Below, one piece after another: positions 23,837 through 30,191 of a stretch of 30,191 nucleotides of DNA (positions are counted from its first letter, which is position 1; each line of letters starts with the position of its first letter). Origin of the DNA: CAXNKH01 sp049296795 (GTDB lineage: Bacteria; Pseudomonadota; Gammaproteobacteria; Burkholderiales; Burkholderiaceae_C); NCBI GenBank assembly GCA_049296795.1, contig JBAQTC010000029.1, forward strand, positions 1 through 30,191. The letters run 5' to 3'. Under the pieces are notes generated by a model. That model searched no databases. It was given only the letters and a program-made list of their open reading frames with translations, and was not told where the DNA came from. The translations under genes and the position numbers were made by a program.

Positions 23837-24601
23837 TCAATCGGCGTAGCCCGGCAGATGCCGGTCCACCACCCGTCGCAGGGCGGCCCAATCGGCTTTG
23901 AAGCCGGTCTGGCGCTCCTGCGCTTCAAACTGATCTCGTGTGTGGCGGCAGACCTCGGGCGCTATTTCCAGCGCAGGCGTCGGACCGGCACAGGCCAGCA
24001 GCTGTGCCTGTGCGCACAGCAACAGGTTTTGCATGCGTGAGAAAGCACCCTGCACGGTAGAGGACGCAATCGCCAATCCATGGTTGCGCAGGATCAGGGT
24101 GTTGTGATGCGGCGCCAGCGCTGCTGCCAGTGCCAGCGCTTCATCCGGGCGCTCTTCAATGCCCTCGAACTGGTAGTAAGAGATGCGGTCATAAAAAAAG
24201 GCCGCTTCCTGGTTCAGGAACATGAAGCCTTCTGGCCGTGCCGACAGCGCAATGCCCGCCGGTGTATGCAGGTGCAGCGTGACATTCACATCAGGGCGAG
24301 ACGAGAGAATGGCGGTGTGAATGGCAAAGGCAGCAGGGTTGACGTCGTCATCAAAAGACAGTGCCTGGCCCCTGAGATTGATCTTCACCAAGCTCGAAGC
24401 TGTGACTTCTTCAAAGGTGTGGCCATGACGTTTGACAAGAAAGTGCTCAGGCTCAGCGGGAACGCGGCAGGCAAAGTGGTTGTAGATGGTGTCGTTCCAG
24501 CCAAAATACGCCGCCGCTCGGTAAGCAGCGGCCAGATCGACTCGGGCAGCCCATTCGGCATCTCCCGTGGATTGGCCTTGGGTGGTTTGCACTGTGTTCA
24601 T
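23837..24601 (-). CDS. class II aldolase/adducin family protein
   Basis: A 254-residue protein of the class II aldolase/adducin family, which holds zinc-dependent sugar-phosphate and hydroxyacid aldolases and decarboxylases. Metal-binding histidines are visible in HLHTPAG and RNHGLA. Other family signs are YNHFACRVP near the N-terminus, the VKINLRGQ segment, and the FLNQEAAFFYDRI region. The ATG overlaps the dehydrogenase stop in an ATGA, so the two are translationally coupled. The Bug gene starts 25 bases after its stop. The trio suggests uptake and breakdown of a hydroxy-carboxylic acid; the substrate cannot be named from sequence. Confidence 0.9.
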   Translation of the reverse strand: MNTVQTTQGQSTGDAEWAARVDLAAAYRAAAYFGWNDTIYNHFACRVPAEPEHFLVKRHGHTFEEVTASSLVKINLRGQALSFDDDVNPAAFAIHTAILSSRPDVNVTLHLHTPAGIALSARPEGFMFLNQEAAFFYDRISYYQFEGIEERPDEALALAAALAPHHNTLILRNHGLAIASSTVQGAFSRMQNLLLCAQAQLLACAGPTPALEIAPEVCRHTRDQFEAQERQTGFKADWAALRRVVDRHLPGYAD

Positions 24602-25680
24602 GCTTGCTCAATCTCCTTTGTTTTGAGAATGGACGGGTTCTGCCAACGCTGACGCCAAGCCTGGACCGCCTGGGGGTTACGGATCATGGGTGGAAGTTGC
24701 CCCAGCAACAGGGCCTGTACGTTGGCAATAGCTGCCGGGGTCAAGGACTCGTCGGCTTCGTGGGTGTGGCCAACGCGATGGGGGGTGAGGATCAGGTTAG
24801 GGCAGGCCCACAGCGGCGAATCATTCGGCAGCGGCTCAACCGAAAACACATCGAGCGCAGCGCCTGCAATGCGCCCGGCCTGCAAGGCTTGGGCCACGGC
24901 CAGTTCGTCGGTTGTGCTCCCTCTGGAAAGATTCATGAAATAGGCCGACGGTTTCATGCGGGCCAGCTGCTCGCGACCGACTATGGGTGGGGCCCCAGCT
25001 TCTGCCCCTGCCACAACGCACACGACATCGCTGCAAGACATCAATTCGTCCAGGGATGCCGCTCTGGCATAGCTTGGCAGATCATCAGGCGTGCCGCGTC
25101 GGCTGAAGACCCGTAATTGCACACCCCAACCCTGCAGCAAAGATGCCGTCATGGACGCTATCTTGCCCCAACCCACAAGACCAATGGTCTTGCCATGCAG
25201 GGATTGCGCATTCATCGGAAAGGGTCGGGCCAGACCCTGTTGCATCGCGGTGCGCGCACCATCCAGGTTATGCATCAGGTGCAGCATCAACAAAACGGCA
25301 GACTCAGCCATGCCACGAAAACTCTCGGGTGTGCAGGCATGCGCCACCAGCACACCGCGTTGGGTCGCGGCATCCAGATCAATGCCGTCTGTTCCCGACA
25401 CGCAAGAGACTACACCGTGCAGTTGGGGTGCCGCCTGCATCACCTCTGAGCTAATGGGTAGATTACCGTAGCCAACGATCACCCGAACGTCCTGCAGCAG
25501 ATCAGAACTGCTCAACAATTCATGGTGCGAGCTGAGGTAGCCATAACGATAACCCCGCATTTGCAGCCAGGAACAAACCCCTTTAAATATAGGATCCAGG
25601 TGCGGCCAGGTCGGGCTGGCGCAAACAGCTACGTCGATAGCGTGTGATGTCAAGTTGTCTCCAAGAGCTTCGCTATGCAC
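24598..25680 (-). CDS. D-isomer specific 2-hydroxyacid dehydrogenase
   Basis: An NAD(P)-dependent 2-hydroxyacid dehydrogenase of up to 360 residues. The Rossmann motif is LVGWGKIASM. The catalytic triad is visible as Arg in NLSRGSTTDE, Glu in ALDVFSVEPLP and His in LTPHRVGHT. The usual RGS-T-VDE/AAL pattern is kept. Starts are non-standard: the longest frame opens with GTG at 25680, while a TTG at 25653 is preceded by GGAGA (25658-25662) with 4-base spacing and is a serious alternative. No ATG occurs near the N-terminus. First gene of the dehydrogenase-aldolase-Bug operon. It probably interconverts a 2-oxo acid and a D-2-hydroxy acid that is, or becomes, the aldolase substrate. Confidence 0.9.
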   Translation of the reverse strand: MHSEALGDNLTSHAIDVAVCASPTWPHLDPIFKGVCSWLQMRGYRYGYLSSHHELLSSSDLLQDVRVIVGYGNLPISSEVMQAAPQLHGVVSCVSGTDGIDLDAATQRGVLVAHACTPESFRGMAESAVLLMLHLMHNLDGARTAMQQGLARPFPMNAQSLHGKTIGLVGWGKIASMTASLLQGWGVQLRVFSRRGTPDDLPSYARAASLDELMSCSDVVCVVAGAEAGAPPIVGREQLARMKPSAYFMNLSRGSTTDELAVAQALQAGRIAGAALDVFSVEPLPNDSPLWACPNLILTPHRVGHTHEADESLTPAAIANVQALLLGQLPPMIRNPQAVQAWRQRWQNPSILKTKEIEQA

Positions 25681-25824
25681 ATATTTTTTGAAGTGGTCAA
25701 CATTGGCATCCTACCTGCAACCGTGAGTCCTTGTTTTGCAAGCCCTTGTAATGGTGCGAATCAATCGCAAATACTCGGTAAACCCGTAGCACCTAAAGGC
25801 GGAGGGCGGAAGCAAAGGCGTTAA

Positions 25825-25850
25825 CGCTGGCAAACAGGATGACGCCAGCG
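25825..25850 (-). terminator. 7-bp hairpin after the HupE-like gene
   Basis: CGCTGGC (25825-25831) and GCCAGCG (25844-25850) pair around a 12-base loop, 45 bases beyond the HupE-like stop codon. The minus-strand flank TTAACGCCTTTG is only weakly T-rich, so it is a possible transcript end and no more. The remainder of 25681-25894 shows no gene. Confidence 0.3.
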
Positions 25851-25894
25851 CTGACGGGACTGCGCTCCGCACCTGCATAAGCACAGCTGGTAGG

Positions 25895-27070
25895 TCAAGC
25901 CATTATTCTTTCAATCAGCCAGACGCTGGCCATCAGGAGCACCGCTAGCGAGCCGTAGCGCACCAACTTTTGCTTAGCCTGCTCGCGCTGGAAAAGCAGC
26001 AACATTGGAACCGCCACTACGATCACCGCGGTCAACTGTCCCAGTTCCACGCCCAGATTGAAAGCAAAAAGCGTTTCCAGAAAAAACATGGAGGTCAAAC
26101 CAAGTTCTTTCAATCCATTGGCAAACCCCATCCCGTGGATCAAACCAAACACAAAGGCCAATTTCCAGTGCTTGAGATGAAAACGGTTTTGTAAATTCAA
26201 CAAGGCTGAAAAAATAATCGATAGTGCAATCATCGACTCAATGAATTTGTCCGGCAAACTGATCCAACCCAAGACTGACAAGGCCAAAGTGATGGAATGC
26301 GCCACGGTGAAAGCGGTAATCACTTTCAATGCGAATTTTTCAGCCTCCCTGCTCCTGACAGGCTGCGAACTGGAAAGCCCTGCTAGCCGGTTGGTCAGCA
26401 ACAAACCAGGGAGCAGCAGTGACAGCAAAAACAATAAGTGATCCACACCTTCCCAAATGTGTTTGGCACCTTCCTGCGTGAACAATCCAATAGTTGCCCA
26501 GCGCTTGGATTCACCCATGACAAAGCGCTGAATAGCATGGTCCTGGTCGAATACCGACGAGATTTCCTCGCCCTTGATCACCATTTTGAAAAAGGCTCGA
26601 CCCAACTTGTCATTTTGAGTGAAGAATCCATACCGGAGGACAACAAAACCGACGGTTTCAGGCAAGTCTTGTGTTGTGAAACGCTGACGCACATACAAAC
26701 CGTCGTTGTGCAACACCACCGACTGGGCGCTGAAATCCAACGCCATCGCTTGTTCGTTGACCGTGATGTTCAAAGACTGCTGAATCGTATGCGTGATGGC
26801 CGATTGCATCAATTGGATCTGTTCAGGCGTTGCAGATGAGTCCTTGGCTTGACCCGATTCTTGCAATAAATAGCTCAGATCTCTCACAATGAAATCGATT
26901 TCCACTTGGAGTCGACCCTTGGTTTCAGTCACCATCAGGTAACTGTTGCCGCTTTGATGCGCACTGGCTGGATTAACGAGCAGCCCCACGAAAAACAAGA
27001 CCAAGCCAAGCTGAAACATCAGAGAAGAAAATACTCTTTTCAAAGTATTCTTGGTTTGATTTTTCCTCAT
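25895..27070 (-). CDS. HupE/UreJ-like membrane protein with periplasmic N-terminal domain
   Basis: A 391-residue protein of the HupE/UreJ_2 type. A signal peptide ends PASA-H (cleavage about 37/38), giving a mature protein beginning HQSGNSYL. A periplasmic domain spans about 38-195, followed by 6-7 transmembrane helices. The membrane part carries the family histidines and acids: H204, D210 and H211 in HIWEGVDHLLFLLSLLL, H258 in FTVAHSITLAL, H312 in FGLIHGMGFAN and E342 in FNLGVELGQ. HupE and UreJ relatives are linked to nickel supply for hydrogenase and urease, but the metal for this branch is not established. The ATG overlaps the stop of the preceding gene (ATGA). Last gene of the cluster. 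Confidence 0.85.
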   Translation of the reverse strand: MRKNQTKNTLKRVFSSLMFQLGLVLFFVGLLVNPASAHQSGNSYLMVTETKGRLQVEIDFIVRDLSYLLQESGQAKDSSATPEQIQLMQSAITHTIQQSLNITVNEQAMALDFSAQSVVLHNDGLYVRQRFTTQDLPETVGFVVLRYGFFTQNDKLGRAFFKMVIKGEEISSVFDQDHAIQRFVMGESKRWATIGLFTQEGAKHIWEGVDHLLFLLSLLLPGLLLTNRLAGLSSSQPVRSREAEKFALKVITAFTVAHSITLALSVLGWISLPDKFIESMIALSIIFSALLNLQNRFHLKHWKLAFVFGLIHGMGFANGLKELGLTSMFFLETLFAFNLGVELGQLTAVIVVAVPMLLLFQREQAKQKLVRYGSLAVLLMASVWLIERIMA

Positions 27071-27786
27071 TGATTCAAAGCCTCAAGCGTCAAAGGTTTT
27101 AGGCTTTGCGGGAAGTCTTTTCGCAACTCATCCAGCAATTTTTTAAATTTCTTCTGTCCCTCTTCTTTCCCTATGAGTTTTTGATTGATGGCTTGCAAGT
27201 AGTGAATGGCCAGGATGAACTTGACTTCCTCGGCATTGATGTTTGCCCCCCTAACCTTGAGCAACCCCTCGCCAATGTTCAGCAATTCAAGTAATTCTTC
27301 CCGAGCTTGAGACAGGGGTTCCAAGGGGTCGTTAGTGAAGCTGTCATAAAAATGACTTTTCAACAACTGGTACCTGGCGTGGTCGGCAAAAGCGGCTTTA
27401 GAATCGAGCCGAATAGCTTCCCGGTAGAAATGCAGATCTGCCAAGTACAAACCAATTTTGCTTGACAGCACCTGCTGGAAACCGGCTCGACCGAGTTCAC
27501 TCAGCAACAAGCTCGATTCCAAACCTTTGACGGCGCCATGGCTGATGATGTCCTGGTTGAACAATTCCCGTATTTCATCAAGAATGACGCCAATTTGGTA
27601 AAGCGCCTGGGCCCGCGTGCTGACCGAATTGTTGCCCGCCTGAATTTTCTGCGCCTCTTGCAAGCGGCTTAGGTAGTTTTTGCGTGCTTCGGTCGTGATC
27701 GATTCGTGAGCCAGCGCCGAGACTGCGCATAACAAGACCACCATCAAAGCGCAAGTACGCCCACAAAGCAGAAGAAAAGATTTCAT
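27067..27786 (-). CDS. exported helical protein of unknown function
   Basis: A 239-residue protein I cannot assign to a family. A signal peptide (MKSFLLLCG then a hydrophobic run) ends SALA-H at about 26/27, so the mature protein would start HESITTEA. The rest looks all-helical, with repeated leucine- and alanine-rich amphipathic segments (YQIGVILDEIRELF, YLADLHFYREAIRLD, ARYQLLKSHFYDSF) reminiscent of TPR-like solenoids, and a lysine-rich C-terminal third. It is coupled by 4-base ATGA overlaps to the genes on both sides, so it should be made in fixed proportion with the Tat-type protein and the HupE-like membrane protein. Codons look more AT-rich than in the catabolic genes to the left. A periplasmic partner or scaffold role is a guess. 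Confidence 0.75.
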   Translation of the reverse strand: MKSFLLLCGRTCALMVVLLCAVSALAHESITTEARKNYLSRLQEAQKIQAGNNSVSTRAQALYQIGVILDEIRELFNQDIISHGAVKGLESSLLLSELGRAGFQQVLSSKIGLYLADLHFYREAIRLDSKAAFADHARYQLLKSHFYDSFTNDPLEPLSQAREELLELLNIGEGLLKVRGANINAEEVKFILAIHYLQAINQKLIGKEEGQKKFKKLLDELRKDFPQSLKPLTLEALNQ

Positions 27787-28355
27787 TGCACTGGCGGCGG
27801 TGGCTCCGGCTTTTCCCCGTTAAAAAAGGCTTTGCTGCCAGCGTGCAAGGCCATGCCGAACCGGCCTTTACCTGGGTTGATCAATTGCAGTTTGTTAGCG
27901 GCTTCCATCAATGCCACGGTTAGCAGATAGCCGTGGTAAAGAGGCAGGTCGGGTCGGGTCACCAGCAGATATTTACCGTTGTCCACCAGAATATTGAGCG
28001 GCAGGGGGGCAAATTCCTCAAACGGCGGCTCGCCGGTGAACAACAATCGCGCATGTAGATAGGACAGTACGGCTATCTTGACCTGATTGGTTTTGAGCAA
28101 ACTCGCAATGCGTGGAATGTCATGAGCGCGACTGACCATGGCCCGACTCAGTGGCAGATTTTCTCTTAATACGGCAACCCAGTCTTCGCCTACATCATCC
28201 CCTGTGTAATCAGCGTGCGAGGTGAGTATCTGCATATTTTGCTTGCGAAACACATCCCAAAAACGGTAAGGCGTGTGTGCAAAAGCATGGGTCAATGGCA
28301 ACAGGGGCCAGGCGGCAGAAAGCGCCAAGCGGGCAAAGAAAGAACGTCGGTGCAT
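27783..28355 (-). CDS. Tat-type exported protein, possibly periplasmic-binding-like
   Basis: A 190-residue protein. The N-terminus MHRRSFFARLALSAAW has the twin-arginine pattern, and the signal ends HAFA-H (about 26/27), leaving a mature start HTPYRFWD. The body has short blocks that recall periplasmic binding proteins (VKIAVLSYLHARLL, YLLVTRPDLPLYHGYLLTVALMEA), like the C-terminal half of TAXI or phosphonate-type binding proteins, but it is too short for a full two-lobe protein and I do not claim the family. It ends in a proline-rich tail (EKPEPPPPVQ). Its ATG lies only about 10 bases after a strong terminator, with a weak GAG ribosome site partly inside the terminator's T-run. Its stop overlaps the next gene's ATG. 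Confidence 0.75.
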   Translation of the reverse strand: MHRRSFFARLALSAAWPLLPLTHAFAHTPYRFWDVFRKQNMQILTSHADYTGDDVGEDWVAVLRENLPLSRAMVSRAHDIPRIASLLKTNQVKIAVLSYLHARLLFTGEPPFEEFAPLPLNILVDNGKYLLVTRPDLPLYHGYLLTVALMEAANKLQLINPGKGRFGMALHAGSKAFFNGEKPEPPPPVQ

Positions 28356-28370
28356 GGTGAAATCTCAAAA

Positions 28371-28398
28371 AAAAGAGCGAGGTGACTCTCGCTCTTTT
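28371..28398 (-). terminator. strong intrinsic terminator between formamidase and Tat-type gene
   Basis: AAAAGAGCGAG (28371-28381) and CTCGCTCTTTT (28388-28398) form an 11-bp perfect stem with a 6-base loop. On the minus strand it is followed by a run of T (28364-28374 read in reverse). It lies 17 bases after the formamidase stop and 15 bases before the next start codon, so it should end or attenuate the formamidase transcript. On the plus strand it ends in only four T. Confidence 0.8.
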
Positions 28399-28415
28399 GG
28401 CAAAGCGTTATGGTC

Positions 28416-29669
28416 TTATTTTTTACCGAAGATTTCCATCGGGCAAATGGTGGTCACTGCATAGTTGGGAACGTCAACCACATTACTGATGCGCAGGTCG
28501 CAAGCCACGCTGGCCACCACCATCGCCTGCTCTTTGTTCAATCCCTTGGTCGCCATCAACCAGTCGATCATGGCAATCAATGAATTGCGAGCGGCCAAAG
28601 TCACGTCATTGGACAGGTTGGTCAAAGGTTTGATTTTTGCGCTGTCCAGATAAGCCCATTGGGGTGGTACTTCACCGGCTTTTTTCAGGGGGTAACCGAC
28701 CACCGCGTGGAAGCTATCGGGCTCGAGTTTCTTGAGTTGAGAACCGCCTTCAAACATGGGCTGTTTCACCAGCGAGGCCATGCCTTTGCGAATTTCGGTG
28801 CTGACCGTAACGACAGCCCCCATTTCGATGGCAGTACCTGCGACTTCACCATCGCCCTGGGCATAGTGAACGTCGCCGATGAAGAAACCACAACCGTCAA
28901 TAAAACAGGGCAACAACAAAGTGGTTCCTTGAACCATTTGTTTGACGTCCATATTGCCGCCGTTCTCACGCGGTGGAATGGTGCGCAGGCACTTGTCCTT
29001 GTGGCTGCCCTTGGGGCCGCAAATTTCCGCCGGACGAGCGTTGGTTGGCTCTGGCGGCAGTGCAACACCGCCGGCTGCTGCCAACTGGGTCTCGCGCGCC
29101 AGCCATTTATCGACTTCCTGTTCACCGGGCATGACGCCGACCGAACCCATGAAACCGTTCATGGGAATCCGCACACCGGGTAACTGCGCTGAAACAGCTC
29201 CAACCCGATCTAATTTCCAGTTGGCGATGTAGGGATCGGGGAACATATCGGGCAGAAAACCGAAGCCCGGTATCAAGGTGGTGTAACCGTATTCATTCGG
29301 ATTGATGTCGATCAATTTGATGGCCAGCACATCGCCGCGTTTGGCGCCTTCGATGTAGATCGGACCCGTCATCGGGTGAATCAAGTTGATGTCAATCGCT
29401 GTCACATCCTTGGGTTTGGAATTGATGTTCAGGTTGGAATCGAGCGCATCACGGGTATGCACCACGATCAGATCGCCTGGCTTGGCGCGCGCGACAGGCT
29501 TGATGGCAGGGTGGTAGCGATTAAAGCAATTCGGATCCTGCTCGCAATGACCTCCGCTTTTTTTCACTTCCACAATGGTTTGTGTTTTGACCTGGGCTGT
29601 GTCTGCATTTGCATTGATCCATGCCAGACTCAACAGCAAGATCGACAGCGTATTCAATTTCATTGACAT
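28416..29669 (-). CDS. secreted acetamidase/formamidase family protein
   Basis: A 417-residue member of the acetamidase/formamidase (FmdA/AmdA) family, which hydrolyses short amides to ammonia and a carboxylate. The conserved block GDVHYAQGDGEVAGTAIEM is present, as are KPGDLIVVHTRDA, GPIYIEGAKRGDVL and the PGFGFLPDMFP region. Unlike typical cytoplasmic formamidases it opens with a signal peptide (LNTLSILLLSLAWINANA, cleavage about 22/23), so it should act in the periplasm. Cysteines in the CEQDPNCF and PCFIDGCGFF segments could form disulfides there. GAGGTGA precedes the first ATG (MSMK). It is upstream of and co-oriented with the three-gene His-start cluster but separated from it by a strong terminator. 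Confidence 0.88.
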   Translation of the reverse strand: MSMKLNTLSILLLSLAWINANADTAQVKTQTIVEVKKSGGHCEQDPNCFNRYHPAIKPVARAKPGDLIVVHTRDALDSNLNINSKPKDVTAIDINLIHPMTGPIYIEGAKRGDVLAIKLIDINPNEYGYTTLIPGFGFLPDMFPDPYIANWKLDRVGAVSAQLPGVRIPMNGFMGSVGVMPGEQEVDKWLARETQLAAAGGVALPPEPTNARPAEICGPKGSHKDKCLRTIPPRENGGNMDVKQMVQGTTLLLPCFIDGCGFFIGDVHYAQGDGEVAGTAIEMGAVVTVSTEIRKGMASLVKQPMFEGGSQLKKLEPDSFHAVVGYPLKKAGEVPPQWAYLDSAKIKPLTNLSNDVTLAARNSLIAMIDWLMATKGLNKEQAMVVASVACDLRISNVVDVPNYAVTTICPMEIFGKK

Positions 29670-30191
29670 GAACGTTCACCTCAGATTGGTTGATTGGATT
29701 GACTCATCTGTTGCAGCCAACATTTCTAACATAGGCTCGAGTTCCTCACAACTGATTGAAACTCGGTATTTACCCTGATCAATGCGAAATAATCCTGTGA
29801 CACACAGAGCCCGTCGGAATGCCCTTGCGCCACCCGACCCACACCCCAGAACCGAAGGAGGCGGAACTCAGTTCCCTGGTCTGGCAGGGCCTTGGGTTCT
29901 AGGGGACGATTACCAGCCTGATTTGGCTGAAGAACAATTTGTTACCCCCGGATTGGGGCGAACAGCATGCGTTGTTTGAAGAATTTGATGCTTCAGATTA
30001 GGTTTGTTATGCGACTGGCTAGTTCAGTTGACGCACAACCATCGCAGCGTTACCCGCATGGAATCTAGGGTTCGAGTGTCGGCTAGCCACAGGTCGAATG
30101 GAGAAAAGAGAGGATTCGGCTCGCCAAAGGGTAGCAAAATGCACTGCGGATCCGATGGTAAAACACCAGACCTCGCTGTAAGCCGCGCCAA
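29670..30191. other. gene-free right end
   Basis: Upstream of the formamidase, this 520-base end must hold that gene's promoter but no full gene. A broken plus-strand frame around 29818-30000 (EPKEAELSSLVWQGLGF, a stop, then more residues ending FEEFDASD) has a slightly coding look, but I do not recognise it. No tRNA, repeat or IS end is apparent. Confidence 0.35.

Noticed and set aside
23812..23928. Upstream extension of the truncated Bug frame
   Set aside because: It overlaps the end of the aldolase gene, and the signal peptide and ribosome site belong to the ATG at 23811.
30060..30100. GGTTCGAGT resembling a tRNA T-loop
   Set aside because: The flanking bases do not form a T-stem and no anticodon or acceptor arm can be drawn.
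1..30191. CRISPR array, integrase or toxin-antitoxin system
   Set aside because: No regularly spaced direct repeats, cas-like motifs, recombinase or toxin-antitoxin pair were seen on either strand.

Overview
The window looks like chromosomal DNA of a betaproteobacterium, most likely Burkholderiales/Comamonadaceae (Polaromonas, Rhodoferax or Limnohabitans type). Reasons: tripartite-tricarboxylate (Bug/TctC) binding proteins, the UraD::AllC fusion, the cytochrome-c-tailed urate oxidase PuuD, and a gcl-hyi-glxR-ttuD-pyk operon, all with ordinary AGGAG ribosome-binding sites. The genus is inferred from gene content only.

Layout. 1-560: debris of insertion sequences (IS21-like end repeats, the C-terminal tail of an IS3-family transposase). 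559-8759: purine catabolism. A minus-strand operon (gntR-puuE-uraD::allC-M20 hydrolase, with 4-base ATGA overlaps at the last two junctions) diverges from hiuH, puuD and an NCS2 urate/xanthine permease. 9171-16508: a LysR regulator divergent from gcl-hyi-glxR-ttuD-pyk, which takes glyoxylate to glycerate, 2-phosphoglycerate and, given enolase, pyruvate. 16526-16588: a 21-codon enolase start that breaks off, then about 300 bases of unrecognised DNA. 16905-19787: PEP carboxylase. 19941-22426: a Bug binding protein and a sulfatase, both minus. 22612-23811: a rearrangement scar holding a frameshifted GH24 endolysin remnant and a Bug gene lacking its C-terminal third. 23837-25680: class II aldolase and D-2-hydroxyacid dehydrogenase, in one operon with that broken Bug gene. 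25895-29669: a minus-strand cluster of exported or membrane proteins: a secreted acetamidase/formamidase, then a Tat-type protein, a helical protein and a HupE/UreJ-like membrane protein. 29670-30191: no recognisable gene.

How the genes work together. Urate enters by the permease. PuuD oxidises it to 5-hydroxyisourate, HiuH makes OHCU, UraD makes allantoin, PuuE makes allantoate and AllC starts its breakdown. No canonical ureidoglycine aminohydrolase or ureidoglycolate lyase is visible; the M20 hydrolase ending the operon is a possible substitute. Glyoxylate would then feed the neighbouring gcl operon. A shared motif, TTGTATACAMTTTATC, lies in the gntR/hiuH divergent region and before puuD and is probably the GntR operator.

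The least explained part is 25895-28355. Three genes joined by ATGA overlaps all encode proteins whose predicted mature N-terminus is a histidine directly after an A-x-A signal peptidase site. That pattern, beside a HupE/UreJ-type membrane protein, suggests a periplasmic metal-handling system I cannot match to a described pathway.
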